Shown: piece after piece, positions 1 to 12,690 of the stretch
Layout: each line of letters starts with the position of its first letter
Position numbering within the stretch: the stretch's first letter is position 1
Source of the DNA: Diplolepis rosae
Lineage: Eukaryota; Arthropoda; Insecta; Hymenoptera; Diplolepididae
Direction: 5' to 3'
NCBI GenBank assembly: GCA_030998225.1
Contig: JAPYXD010000049.1
Location: forward strand, 124,001 to 188,000
Length of the DNA stretch: 64,000 nt
Position numbers and translations under genes: made by a program
The notes under the pieces: generated by a model
Databases searched by the model: none
Seen by the model: only the letters and a program-made list of their open reading frames with translations
What the model was told of the DNA's origin: nothing

Positions 1-44
1 CAAAATTACCAAAAAATTTTGAAAACCAAATTTTGAAAAGTTCC

Positions 45-1115
45 AAGAGTTCTGGTCAGAGTTCCGTTCCCCCTCGGAATAGTTCTACAAAAAAGCCCCA
101 TAACATTTTTATCTCAGATCAAAATCCAAAAGGCTATGACACTTCAAAGTTACCAAAAAATTTTGAAAACCAAATTTTGAAAAGTTCCAAGAGTTCTGGT
201 CAGAGTTATAGTCCCCCCCGCAAAAGTTCTACAAAAAAGCCCAATAACATTCTTCTCTCAAGTCAAAATCCAAAAAGCTATGACACTTCAAAGTTACCAA
301 AAAATTTTGAAAATCAATTTTTGAAAAGTTCCAAGAGTTCTGGTCAGAGTTATATTCCCCCCCGGGAATAGTTCTACAAAAAAGCCCTATAACATTTTTC
401 TCTCAGATCAAAATCCAAAAAGTTGTGGGACTTCAAAGTTGCCAAAAAATTTTGAAAACCAAATTTTGAAAAGTGCCACGAGTTCTGGTCAGAGTTCTAT
501 TCCCCCCCGGAATAGTTCTACAAGAAAGCATCACAACATTTTTCTCTCAGATCAAAATCCCAAAAGTTGTGGGACTTCAAAGTTGCCAAAAAATTTTGAA
601 AACCAAATTTTGAAAAGTTCCAAGAGTTCTGGTCAGAGTTCTATTCCACCCCGGAATAGTTCTACAAGAAAGCATCACAACATTTTTCTCTCAGATCAAA
701 ATCCAAAAAGTTGTGGGACTTCAAAGTTGCCAAAAAATTTTGAAAACCAATTTTTGAAAAGTTCCAAGAGTTCTGGTCAGAGTTCTGTTCCCCCACGGAA
801 TAGTTCTACAAAAAAGCCCAATAACATTCTTCTCTCAAGTCAAAATCCAAAAAGCTGTGGGACTTCAAAATTACCAAAAAATTTTGAAAACAAAATTTTG
901 AAAAGTTCCAAGAGTTCTGGTCAGAGTTCCGTCCCCCCCCCCCCCCAGGAATAGTTCTACAAAAAAACCCTATAACATTTTTCTCTCAGATCAAAATCCA
1001 AAAAGCTATGACACTTCAAAGTTACCAAAAAATTTTGAAAACCAAATTTTGAAAAGTTCCAAGAGTTCTGGTCAGAGTTATATTCCCCCCCGGGAATAGT
1101 TCTACAAAAAAGCCC
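45..1115. repeat. Higher-order block, copy 1 (8 monomer variants in fixed order)
   Basis: Monomers fall into variants, told apart by the bases around the C run, GCCCCATAAC/GCCCAATAAC/GCATCACAAC, AGATC/AAGTC, and GGCTATGAC/AGCTATGAC/AGTTGTGGG. The same order of about eight variants is found here and at 2652-3712 and 5425-6478, including a unit ending AACAAAATTTTG just before a very long C run. This implies block duplication by unequal exchange. Confidence 0.75.
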
Positions 1116-2651
1116 TATAACATTTTTCTCTCAGATCAAAATCCAAAAAGTTGTGGGACTTCAAAGTTACCAAAAAATTTTGAAAACCAAATTTTGAAAA
1201 GTTCCAAGAGTTCTGGTCAGAGTTCTATTCCCCCCCGGAATAGTTCTACAAGAAAGCATCACAACATTTTTCTCTCAGATCAAAAATCCCAAAAGTTGTG
1301 GGACTTCAAAGTTGCCAAAAAATTTTGAAAACCAAATTTTGAAAAGTTCCAAGAGTTCTGGTCAGAGTTCTGTTCCCCCACGGAATATTTCTACAAGAAA
1401 GCATCACAACATTTTTCTCTCAGATCAAAATCCAAAAAGTTGTGGGACTTCAAAGTTACCAAAAAATTTAGAAAACCAAATTTTGAAAAGTTCCAAGAGT
1501 TCTGGTCAGAGTTCTATTCCCCCCGGAATAGTTCTACAAGAAAGCATCACAACATTTTTCTCTCAGATCAAAATCCAAAAAGTTGTGGGACTTCAAAGTT
1601 ACCAAAAAATTTTGAAAACCAAATTTTGAAAAGTTCCAAGAGTTCTGGTCAGAGTTCTATTCCCCCCCGGAATAGTTCTACAAGAAAGCATCACAACATT
1701 TTTCTCTCAGATCAAAATCCAAAAAGTTGTGGGACTTCAAAGTTACCAAAAAATTTTGAAAACCAAATTTTGAAAAGTTCCACGAGTTCTGGTCAGAGTT
1801 CTATTCCCCCCCCGGAATAGTTCTCCAAGAAGGCATCACAACATTTTTCTCTCAGATCAAAATCCCAAAAGTTGTGGGACTTCAAAGTTGCCAAAAAATT
1901 TTGAAAACCAAATTTTGAAAAGTTCCAAGAGTTCTGGTCAGAGTTCTGTTCCCCCACGGAATATTTCTACAAGAAAGCATCACAACATTTTTCTCTCAGA
2001 TCAAAATCCAAAAAGTTGTGGGACTTCAAAGTTACCAAAAAATTTAGAAAACCAAATTTTGAAAAGTTCCAAGAGTTCTGGTCAGAGTTCCGTCCCCCCC
2101 CCCCCCCCGGAATAGTTCTACAAAAAAGCCCAAGAACATTTTTCTCTCAAGTCAAAATCCAAAAAGCTGTGGGACTTCAAAATTACCAAAAAATTTTGAA
2201 AACCAAATTTTGAAAAGTTCCAAGAGTTCTGGTCAGAGTTCCGTTCCCCCTCGGAATAGTTCTACAAAAAAGCCCCATATCATTTTTATCTCAGATCAAA
2301 ATCCAACAGGCTATGACACTTCAAACTTACCAACAAATTTTGAAAACCAAATTTTGAAAAGTTCCAAGAGTTCTGGCCAGAGTTATATTCCCCCCGGAAT
2401 AGTTCTACAAGAAAGCATCACAACATTTTTCTCTCAGATCAAAATCCAAAAAGTTGTGGGACTTCAAAGTTACCAAAAAATTTAGAAAACCAAATTTTGA
2501 AAAGTTCCAAGAGTTCTGGTCAGAGTTCCGTTCCCCCTCGAAATAGTTCTACAAAAAAGCCCCATAACAGTTTTATCTCAGATCAACATCCAAAAAGCTG
2601 TGGGACTTCAAACTTACCAAAAAATTTTGAAAACCAAATTTTGAAAAGTTC

Positions 2652-3712
2652 CAAGAGTTCTGGTCAGAGTTCCGTTCCCCCTCGGAATAGTTCTACAAAA
2701 AAGCCCCATAACATTTTTATCTCAGATCAAAATCCAAAAGGCTATGACACTTCAAAGTTACCAAAAAATTTTGAAAACCAAATTTTGAAAAGTTCCAAGA
2801 GTTCTGGTCAGAGTTATATTCCCCCCCGGGAATAGTTCTACAAAAAAGCCCTATAACATTTTTCTCTCAAGTCAAAATCCAAAAAGCTATGACACTTCAA
2901 AGTTAACAAAAAAATTTGAAAATCAAATTTTGAAAAGTTCCAAGAGTTCTGGTCAGAGTTATATTCCCCCCCGGGAATAGTTCTACAAAAAAGCCCTATA
3001 ACATTTTTCTCTCAGATAAAAATCCAAAAAGTTGTGGGACTTCAAAGTTGCCAAAAAATTTTGAAAACCAAATTTTGAAAAGTGCCACGAGTTCTGGTCA
3101 GAGTTCTATTCCCCCCGGAATAGTTCTACAAGAAAGCATCACAACATTTTTCTCTCAGATCAAAATCCCAAAAGTTGTGGGACTTCAAAGTTGCCAAAAA
3201 ATTTTGAAAACCAAATTTTGAAAAGTTCCAAGAGTTCTGGTCAGAGTTCTATTCCCACCCGGAATAGTTCTACAAGAAAGCATCACAACATTTTTCTCTC
3301 AGATCAAAATCCAAAAAGTTGTGGGACTTCAAAGTTACCAAAAAATTTTGAAAACCAATTTTTGAAAAGTTCCAAGAGTTCTGGTCAGAGTTCTGTTCCC
3401 CCACGGAATAGTTCTACAAAAAAGCCCAATAACATTCTTCTCTCAAGTCAAAATCCAAAAAGCTGTGGGACTTCAAAATTACCAAAAAATTTTGAAAACA
3501 AAATTTTGAAAAGTTCCAAGAGTTCTGGTCAGAGTTCCATTCCCCCCCCCCCCCCCCCCAGGAATAGTTCTACAAAAAAGCCCTATAACATTTTTCTCTC
3601 AGATCAAAATCCAAAAAGCTATGACACTTCAAAGTTACCAAAAAATTTTGAAAATCAATTTTTGAAAAGTTCCAAGAGTTCTGGTCAGAGTTATATTCCC
3701 CCCCGGGAATAG
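2652..3712. repeat. Higher-order block, copy 2
   Basis: Same variant order as 45-1115, offset about 2608-2612 bp. Shared landmarks are the GTGCCACGAG unit (near 3084), the CCCCCACGG unit and the AACAAAATTTTG unit (near 3497). Confidence 0.75.
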
Positions 3713-4699
3713 TTCTACAAAAAAGCCCTATAACATTTTTCTCTCAGATCAAAATCCAAAAAGTTGTGGGACTTCAAAGTTACCAAAAAATTTTGAAAAC
3801 CAAAGTTTGAAAAGTTCCAAGAGTTCTGGTCAGAGTTCTATTCCCCACCGGAATAGTTCTACAAGAAAGCATCACAACATTTTTCTCTCAGATCAAAATC
3901 CAAAAAGTAGTGGGACTTCAAAGTTACCAAAAAATTTTGAAAACCAAATTTTGAAAAGTTCCAAGAGTTCTGGTCAGAGTTCTATTCCCCCCCGGAATAG
4001 TTCTACAAGAAAGCATCACAACATTTTTCTCTCAGATCAAAATCCAAAAAGTTGTGGGACTTCAAAGTTACCAAGAAATTTTGAAAACCAAATTTTGAAA
4101 AGTTCCAAGAGTTCTGGTCAGAGTTCTATTCCCCCCCGGAATAGTTCTACAAAAAAGCCCTATAACATTTTTCTCTCAGATCAAAATCCAAAAAGTTGTG
4201 GGACTTCAAAGTTGCCAAAAAATTTTGAAAACCAAATTTTGAAAACTTCCAAGAGTTCTGGTCAGAGTTCTATTCCCCCCCGGAATAGTTCTACAAGAAA
4301 GCATCACAACATTTTTCTCTCAGATCAAAATCCAAAAAGTTGTGGGACTTCAAAGTTACCAAAAAATTTAGAAAACCAAATTTCGAAAAGTTCCAAGAGT
4401 TCTGGTCAGAGTTCCGTTCCCCCTCGAAATAGTTCCACAAAAAAGCCCCATAACATTTTTCTCTCAGATAAAAATCCAAAAAGTTGTGGGACTTCAAAGT
4501 TGCCAAAAAATTTTGAAAACCAAATTTTGAAAAGTGCCACGAGTTCTGGTCAGAGTTCTATTCCCCCCCCGGAATAGTTCTACAAGAAAGCATCACAACA
4601 TTTTTCTCTCAGATCAAAATCCAAAAAGTTGTGGGACTTCAAAGTTACCAAAAAATTTAGAAAACCAAATTTTGAAAACTTCCAAGAGTTCTGGTCAGA

Positions 4700-5325
4700 G
4701 TTCTATTCCCCCCCGGGAATAGTTCTACAAAAAAGCCCTATAACATTTTTCTCTCACGTCAAAATCCAAAAAGCTGTGGGACTTCAAAGTTACCAAAAAG
4801 TTTTGAAAACCAAAATTTGAAAAGCTCCAAGAGTTCTGGTCAGAGTTCTGTCCCCCCCCCCCCGCCCCGGGAATAGTTCTACAAAAAAGCCCTATAACAT
4901 TTTTCTCTCACGTCAAAATCCAAATAGCTGTGGGACTTCAAAGTTGCCAAAAAATTTTGTAAACCAAATTTTGAAAAGTTCCAAGAGTTCTGGTAAGAGT
5001 TCTGTCCCCCCCCCCCACCCCGGGAATAGTTCCACAAAAAAGCCCCATAACATTTTTCTCTCAGATAAAAATCCAAAAAGTTGTGGGACTTCAAAGTTGC
5101 CAAAAAATTTTGAAAACCAAATTTTGAAAAGTGCCACGAGTTCTGGTCAGAGTTCTATTCCCCCCCGGAATAGTTCTACAAGAAAGCATCACAACATTTT
5201 TCTCTCAGATCAAAATCCAAAAAGTTGTGGGACTTCAAAGTTACCAAAAAATTTTGAAAACCAAATTTTGAAAAGTTCCACGAGTTCTGGTCAGAGTTCT
5301 ATTCCCCCCCCGGAATAGTTCTACA
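4700..5325. repeat. Second internal duplication in the satellite (partner at 8190-8790)
   Basis: Rare variants CAAATAGCTGTGGG, TTTTGTAAACC and TCTGGTAAGAGTTCTG occur together at 4921-5010 and again at 8411-8500, 3490 bp apart. The preceding unit ACCAAAAAGTTTTGAAAACC is also shared. This is a separate block duplication from the 2.6-2.8 kb one. Confidence 0.75.
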
Positions 5326-5424
5326 AGAAAGCATCACAACATTTTTCTCTCAGATCAAAATCCCAAAAGTTGTGGGACTTCAAAGTTGCCAAAAAATTTT
5401 GAAAACCAAATTTTGAAAAGTTCC

Positions 5425-6478
5425 AAGAGTTCTGGTCAGAGTTCCGTTCCCCCTCGGAATAGTTCTACAAAAAAGCCCCATAACATTTTTATCTCAGATC
5501 AAAATCCAAAAGGCTATGACACTTCAAAGTTACCAAAAAATTTTGAAAACCAAATTTTGAAAAGTTCCAAGAGTTCTGGTCAGAGTTATATTCCCCCCCG
5601 GGAATAGTTCTACAAAAAAGCCCAATAACATTCTTCTCTCAAGTCAAAATCCAAAAAGCTATGACACTTCAAAGTTACCAAAAAATTTTGAAAATCAATT
5701 TTTGAAAAGTTCCAAGAGTTCTGGTCAGAGTTATATTCCCCCCCGGGAATAGTTCTACAAAAAAGCCCTATAACATTTTTCTCTCAGATCAAAATCCAAA
5801 AAGTTGTGGGACTTCAAAGTTGCCAAAAAATTTTGAAAACCAATTTTTGAAAAGTTCCAAGAGTTCTGGTCAGAGTTCTATTCCCCCCGGAATAGTTCTA
5901 CAAGAAAGCATCACAACATTTTTCTCTCAGATCAAAATCCAAAAAGTTGTGGGACTTCAAAGTTACCAAAAAATTTTGAAAACCAAATTTTGAAAAGTTC
6001 CAAGAGTTCTGGTCAGAGTTCTATTCCCCCCCGGAATAGTTCTACAAGAAAGCATCACAACATTTTTCTCTCAGATCAAAATCCAAAAAGTTGTGGGACT
6101 TCAAAGTTACCAAAAAATTTTGAAAACCAATTTTTGAAAAGTTCCAAGAGTTCTGGTCAGAGTTCTGTTCCCCCACGGAATAGTTCTACAAAAAAGCCCA
6201 ATAACATTCTTCTCTCAAGTCAAAATCCAAAAAGCTGTGGGACTTCAAAATTACCAAAAAATTTTGAAAACAAAATTTTGAAAAGTTCCAAGAGTTCTGG
6301 TCAGAGTTCCGTCCCCCCCCCCCCCCCCAGGAATAGTTCTACAAAAAAGCCCTATAACATTTTTCTCTCAGATCAAAATCCAAAAAGCTATGACACTTCA
6401 AAGTTACCAAAAAATTTTGAAAATCAATTTTTGAAAAGTTCCAAGAGTTCTGGTCAGAGTTATATTCCCCCCCGGGAA
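5425..6478. repeat. Higher-order block, copy 3
   Basis: Same variant order again, about 2770 bp after copy 2. It lacks the GTGCCACGAG variant in the expected unit, so the blocks have diverged or been partly converted. Confidence 0.7.
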
Positions 6479-9400
6479 TAGTTCTACAAAAAAGCCCTAT
6501 AACATTTTTCTCTCAGATCAAAATCCAAAAAGTTGTGGGACTTCAAAGTTGCCAAAAAATTTTGAAAACCAATTTTTGAAAAGTTCCAAGAGTTCTGGTC
6601 AGAGTTCTGTTCCCCCACGGAATAGTTCTACAAGAAAGCATCACAACATTTTTCTCTCAGATCAAAATCCAAAAAGTTGTGGGACTTCAAAGTTACCAAA
6701 AAATTTTGAAAACCAAATTTTGAAAAGTTCCAAGAGTTCTGGTCAGAGTTCTATTCCCCCCGGAATAGTTCTACAAGAAAGCATCACAACATTTTTCTCT
6801 CAGATCAAAATCCAAAAAGTTGTGGGACTTCAAAGTTACCAAGAAATTTTGAAAACCAAATTTTGAAAAGTTCCAAGAGTTCTGGTCAGAGTTCTATTCC
6901 TCCCCGGAATAGTTCTACAAAAAAGCCCCATAACACTTTTCTCTCAGATAAAAATCCAAAAAGTTGTGGGACTTCAAAGTTGCCAAAAAATTTTGAAAAC
7001 CAAATTTTGAAAAGTTCCAAGAGTTCTGGTCAGAGTTATATTCCCCCCGGAATAGTTCTACAAGAAAGCATCACAACATTTTTCTCTCAGATCAAAATCC
7101 AAAAAGTTGTGGGACTTCAAAGTTACCAAAAAATTTAGAAAACCAAATTTTGAAAAGTTCCAAGAGTTCTGGTCAGAGTTCCGTTCCCCCTCGCAATAGT
7201 TCCACAAAAAAGCCCCATAACATTTTTCTCTCAGATAAAAATCCAAAAAGTTGTGGGACTTCAAAGTTGCCAAAAAATTTTGAAAACCAAATTTTGAAAA
7301 GTGCCACGAGTTCTGGTCAGAGTTCTATTCCCCCCGGAATAGTTCTACAAGAAAGCATCACAAAACTTTTTCTCGCAGATCAAAATCCAAAAAGTTGTGG
7401 GACTTCAAAGTTACCAAAAAATTTAGAAAACCAAATTTTGAAAAGTTCCAAGAGTTCTGGTCAGAGTTCTGTTCCCCCCCGGAATAGTTCTACAAAAAAG
7501 CCCTATAACATTTTTCTCTCACGTCAAAATCCAAAAAGCTGTGGGACTTCAAAGTTACCAAAAAATTTTGAAAACCAAATTTTGAAAAGTTCCAAGAGTT
7601 CTGGTCAGAGTTCTATTCCCCCCCGGAATAGTTCTACAAGAAAGCATCACAACATTTTTCTCTCAGATCAAAATCCAAAAAGTTGTGGGACTTCAAAGTT
7701 ACCAAAAAATTTAGAAAACCAAATTTTGAAAACTTCCAAGAGTTCTGGTCAGAGTTCTATTCCCCCCCGGGAATAGTTCTACAAAAAAGCCCTATAACAT
7801 TTTTCTCTCAAGTCAAAATCCAAAAAGCTGTGGGACTTCAAAGTTACCAAAAAGTTTTGAAAACCAAAATTTGAAAAGCTCCAAGAGTTCTGGTCAGAGT
7901 TCTGTGCCCCCCCCCCCCGGAATGATTCTACAAAAAATCCCTATAACATTTTTCTCTCATGTCAAAATCAAAAAAGCTGTGGGACTTCAAAGTTACCAAA
8001 AAATTTTGAAAACCAAATTTTGAAAAGTTCCAAGAGTTCTGGTCAGAGTTCTATTCCCCCCCGGAATAGTTCTACAAGAAAGCATCACAACATTTTTCTC
8101 TCAGATCAAAATCCAAAAAGTTGTGGGACTTCAAAGTTACCAAAAAATTTTGAAAACCAAATTTTGAAAAGTTCCAAGAGTTCTGGTCAGAGTTCTATTC
8201 CCCCCCGGGAATAGTTCTACAAAAAAGCCCTATAACATTTTTCTCTCAAGTCAAAATCCAAAAAGCTGTGGGACTTCAAAGTTACCAAAAAGTTTTGAAA
8301 ACCAAAATTTGAAAAGCTCCAAGAGTTCTGGTCAGAGTTCTGTCCCCCCCCCCCCCCCAGGAATAGTTCTACAAAAAAGCCCTATAACATTTTTCTCTCA
8401 CGTCAAAATCCAAATAGCTGTGGGACTTCAAAGTTGCCAAAAAATTTTGTAAACCAAATTTTGAAAAGTTCCAAGAGTTCTGGTAAGAGTTCTGCCCCCC
8501 CCCCCCCCGGGAATAGTTCCACAAAAAAGCCCCATAACATTTTTCTCTCAGATAAAAATCCAAAAAGTTGTGGGACTTCAAAGTTGCCAAAAAATTTTGA
8601 AAACCAAATTTTGAAAAGTGCCACGAGTTCTGGTCAGAGTTCTATTCCCCCCGGAATAGTTCTACAAGAAAGCATCACAACATTTTTCTCTCAGATCAAA
8701 ATCCAAAAAGTAGTGGGACTTCAAAGTTACCAAAAAATTTTGAAAACCAAATTTTGAAAAGTTCCACGAGTTCTGGTCAGAGTTCTATTCCCCCCCCCGG
8801 AATAGGTAGACAAGAAAGCATCACAACATTTTTCTCTCAGATCAAAATCCCAAAAGTTGTGGGACTTCAAAGTTGCCAAAAAATTTGGAAAACCAAATTT
8901 TGAAAAGTTCCAAGAGTTCTGGTCAGAGTTCTGTTCCCCCACGGAATATTTCTACAAGAAAGTATCACAACATTTTTCTCTCAGATCAAAATCCAAAAAG
9001 TTGTGGGACTTCAAAGTTACCAAAAAATTTAGAAAACCAAATTTTGAAAAGTTCCAAGAGTTCTGGTCAGAGTTCTGCCCCCCCCCCCCCCACCCCGGAA
9101 TAGTTCTACAAAAAAGCCCAAGAACATTTTTCTCTCAAGTCAAAATCCAAAAAGCTGTGGGACTTCAAAATTACCAAAAAATTTTGAAAACCAAATTTTG
9201 AAAAGTTCCAAGAGTTCTGTTCAGAGTTCCGTTCCCCCTCGGAATAGTTCTACAAAAAAGCCCCATAACATTTTTATCTCAGATCAAAATCCAAAAGGCT
9301 ATGACACTTCAAAGTTACCAAAAAATTTTGAAAACCAAATTTTGAAAAGTTCCAAGAGTTATGGTCAGAGTTATATTCCCCCCCGGAATAGTTCTACAAG

Positions 9401-10191
9401 AAAGCATCACAACATTTTTCTCTCAGATCAAAATCCAAAAAGTTGTGGGACTTCAAAGTGACCAAAAAATTTAGAAAACCAAATTTTGAAAAGTTCCAAG
9501 AGTTCTGGTCAGAGTTCCGTTCCCCCTCGAAATAGTTCTACAAAAAAGCCCCATAACATTTTTATCTCAGATCAAAATCCAAAATGTTGTGGGACTTCAA
9601 AGTTACCAAAAAATTTTGAAAACCAAATTTTGAAAAGTTCCAAGAGTTCTGGTCAGAGTTCCGTTCCCCCTCGGAATAGTTCTACAAAAAAGCCCCATAA
9701 CATTTTTATCTCAGATCAAAATCCAAAAGGCTATGACACTTCAAAGTTACCAAAAAATTTTGAAAACCAAATTTTGAAAAGTTCCAAGAGTTCTGGTCAG
9801 AGTTCTATTCCCCCCCGGAATAGTTCTACAAAAAAGCCCAATAACATTTTTCTCTCAAGTCAAAATCCAAAAGGCTATGACACTTCAAAGTTACCAAAAA
9901 ATTTTGAAAACCAAATTTTGAAAAGTTCCAAGAGTTCTGGTCAGAGTTATATTCCCCCCCGGGAATAGTTCTACAAAAAAGCCCTATAACATTTTTCTCT
10001 CAGATCAAAATCCAAAAAGTTGTGGGACTTCAAAGTTACCAAAAAATTTTGAAAACCAAATTTTGAAAAGTTCCAAGAGTTCTGGTCAGAGTTCTATTCC
10101 CCCACGGAATATTTCTACAAGAAAGCATCACAACATTTTTCTCTCAGATCAAAATCCAAAAAGTTGTGGGACTTCAAAAATAAATAATTTA

Positions 10192-10430
10192 CACTGAGAA
10201 AAATAGATTATAAAATTTAATATCCAGGTCCAGTGATTATAGGACAGCCATTTAAATTATAAAGGGTATAATTTCGATTATAAGCGGTATAATGTCAAAA
10301 CATGGAATAAATTGTAGTTTATTTCACTTACAATCTGGAGTATACTTCTCATAATCTAGATTATACTGTTTATAATTTAAATGGCTGTCCCATGGTCATT
10401 GGACATGGATATTAAATTTTATAATCCATT
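10192..10430. mobile_element. Foldback MITE, CACTGAG family, right end truncated
   Basis: The first 80 bases and last 80 bases pair imperfectly: GATTATAAAATTTAATATCC at 10206-10225 is the exact reverse complement of 10407-10426, and GGACAGCCATTTAAATTATAA is mirrored at about 10369-10390. It starts CACTGAGAAAAATAGAT at 10192. The same 17 bases start again in direct orientation at 10431, so the expected CTCAGTG right end is missing. This copy supplies the empty-site sequence for the insertion at 18354-25150. Confidence 0.8.
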
Positions 10431-11204
10431 CACTGAGAAAAATAGATACTAAAAATGAAATACTAGAAAGTTGGATATTACCCCATATAATCTAGATTAT
10501 ACTACATAATACCTAGTATATTCTCTTAAATATACGAGATATTAATGACGAATAACAGATTATATTCGAAATTTACAATATTACATATTAAACTTTAATA
10601 TCTAAGATGTTACAAACAGTAGCATGCACGTACCTGAGGAAAAGTCACGTGATCAGAGTCTTTGAATTTCATATAATTTGTCTTTCGTGCTCGCCCATAG
10701 CTTTGCTGGTCGCGTGGTTTATGATTTCGACACTGAATTAATAATGTTGTGTCCATATGAAGTTTTGAAGTGTCATTTTTACAAAAAAATTCAAATTACC
10801 AGTACTGAATTCAGTAAGTATCTCTCTATCTATATAAATATGTCATTCTTATACCTTCAATCTTTGAAATGAATTTTCTAACCTCTCAATAACACGTTCT
10901 CTATATAGCCGTTTTCAAATTGAACTTCGAATCGGAATTTGCTTACTGGAATTCGTAATAGATTCCAAATGTTTACAATTATGTTGAACGTTTTTATAAT
11001 CTCTATTTATCAACAGGTTGCCTTGCCTTTGACTTTCGACATATGTACATACAGAGAAAGAGCACTAGTGATTGTCATTAAAACCTATTTAAGATATTAC
11101 AGTTTATTATCTCAAATATTATGTCCCGATATCTAGTGTATTTCAGTTTAACATCTGAGATATTTCAAATTAACATATTAGGTTGTTCGGTTTAATATCT
11201 TAGA
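10431..11204. other. AT-rich stretch starting with a second CACTGAG terminus
   Basis: Begins CACTGAGAAAAATAGATAC but I find no matching right terminus. AT-rich with many ATCTAGATTAT and TTAATATCT words like those in the neighbouring MITEs. The short open frames at 10678-10872 and 10939-11136 have no recognisable content. No gene seen. Confidence 0.4.
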
Positions 11205-11441
11205 TATTGCGAATAAACATCTTTTTTTTAATATTCTTATTTCAAGAATACCCCTCTTAAATAAGCATCAAGAAATACCTAATGTAAGTGGGAATCCCTC
11301 TTAAATTAAGAATAGATTCCTGAATTAAGAATATTAATAGCATTTATGTAAGTAGAAATCCATTGTAAATTAAGAGTACATATTCTTGGCGCCTATTTGA
11401 GTGCGATATTCTTGAAATATAAGAATATTCTTTTTTCAGTG
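11205..11441. mobile_element. Small inverted-repeat MITE
   Basis: TTAATATTCTTATTTCAAGAATA near 11227 pairs with the sequence before TTCTTTTTTCAGTG ending at about 11441. The right end is CACTGAAAAAAGAATATTCTT in reverse complement. The left terminus has decayed. Confidence 0.55.
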
Positions 11442-11983
11442 CAAACGGATTTCGCAATTACAATATAGTATTTTGTCTTTTGGTTTTTTATATTTTTCGA
11501 ACAAGAAAGAAAAACTATTTTGCTTGTATAAATACCAATCTTTAATTCTCTATTTATCTTCGAGATTGCTTATGCGAGAGCAGCTTTAAACAGGTTTTTT
11601 ATTTCGCTTAGTAGGCATAATTTCTATCCACGAACTAAAATCAGGCCCGCTTCTACTTTTATAACGTAAAATATACAAAATGTGCATGGAGGAAATTTAT
11701 TCATGAAATATTAACAAATAATTTAGTAAAATTGTTATGGTATTTAACCCTTTTGCGGCCAAAGTAGTCTGAATCCAATGGAAATTGGTACTCGGGGGTT
11801 TTGGAGGGTAATGATTTCAAAATTGAAGTAAAAATTAACAATTTTGAAATCAAAGATGATGGAAAGAATATGGAGGATAATAACTGTTTGTGAAAATTGC
11901 AAGGTTGCGACTTTGCATTGATTCGACCCCAAAAACTCCAGAGTATCAATCATTATTCATATAATTTTTTGTTCATTTCTCGT

Positions 11984-12690
11984 TATTTTGGCATTGGGTC
12001 AGATTCTTTTTATTTTCTTCGATTAAAATTATCACTATTAGATATAAAAATACTCAAAAAAAGAAGGAAAGGCAAACGTTTCGGCCACATATGGGGGCCC
12101 TCTTCAGTGCCATAAATTCAAAGATTAATTCAAAATTTCTGAAAAAGATTAGAATATAGGAGATAATTTAAAGACGGATTATTATAGAAATGAATAAATT
12201 ATCTCATAGCTTGCAATTCAAAATGAAGTAGTCTAGTATGCAGTATCATGAATTGAAAAAATATTTAAAGTTCACTGTGAATAAAAAACCGGATAAAATG
12301 AAAAAATATAAAAGACTTTGCACACGAACCGACCGGAATATTTTTTAAAAATTTTATTATTAAATAAGGTTGCCAAATTGGTTATTAATGGTAAAACGCG
12401 AACAAGGGTTACATTTATGAAAACTTTTCGTGAAGACTTTGTTACCGGAATCTCTCACAGAATGATTTGAACTGTTTTAAAAACCGACTCGGGACATGTG
12501 GCTTTGCTGACCGACAATTTCTTTCTATAAGCAATCCTGAGAGGTACTTTTCCTCCTTGAAGAAGACTATTGTCCTATACCTAGTTAAGAAATTCGAGAC
12601 GTTTATGGTGATTTTCACGAGTGGACGAAGGTGTGTATTTTTCAAGAAACGATTTTGTATATCAGCTTCACGCACTGTTAGAAATGTTTG
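11984..12690 (-). repeat. Dispersed repeat family A, copy 1 (Penelope/retrozyme-like)
   Basis: Matches 47840-48380, 48735-49200 and, inverted, 54470-54896. Landmarks are TTTGGCATTGGGTCAG, the hairpin word GGCCACATATGGGGGCCC at 12083-12100 preceded by AACGTTTC, the phrase TGCCATAAATTCAAAGATTA, and GAAATTCGAGACGTTTATG at 12590-12608. On the minus strand the hairpin reads CTGAAGAGGGCCCCCATATG, then TGGCCGAAACG, a stem followed by GAAAC. That motif is reminiscent of the hammerhead-like motifs described in Penelope-like elements. The stretch 12560-12660 translates similarly here and at 48265-48355, but this may only reflect shared DNA. Confidence 0.65.

Larger units (their letters stand above)
1..10178. 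repeat. Satellite array, 144-bp monomer, about 70 copies
   Basis: Seen directly: one unit recurs head to tail from the first base of the window until it stops abruptly near 10178. The common length is 144 bp. The unit contains the words AATAGTTCTAC, CTCAGATCAAAATCC, GGGACTTCAAAGTT, TTTTGAAAACCAAA and GTTCCAAGAGTTCTGGTC, then a C run. The C run varies from about 5 to more than 14 bases and is the main length-variable point. 144 is a multiple of three and the unit lacks stops in one forward frame, so it reads as a 48-residue repeat rich in Ser, Lys, Pro and Asn. When the C run changes length the frame shifts and meets TAG in GGGAATAG, or moves to another frame. Parts of the minus strand are also open. 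I read this as satellite DNA, not a gene: there is no splice or promoter context and the frame is broken repeatedly. The array continues off the left edge. Confidence 0.95.

Noticed and set aside
33..9968. Many plus-strand frames of 60-256 residues with a 48-residue Ser/Lys/Pro repeat, and 71-74-residue minus-strand frames
   Set aside because: They are readings of the satellite monomer. Frames end wherever the C run changes length, both strands are open, and there is no gene context.
1..10178. CRISPR array
   Set aside because: Regular repeats, but no unique spacers: the whole 144-bp unit is repeated, and the sequence is eukaryotic in character.
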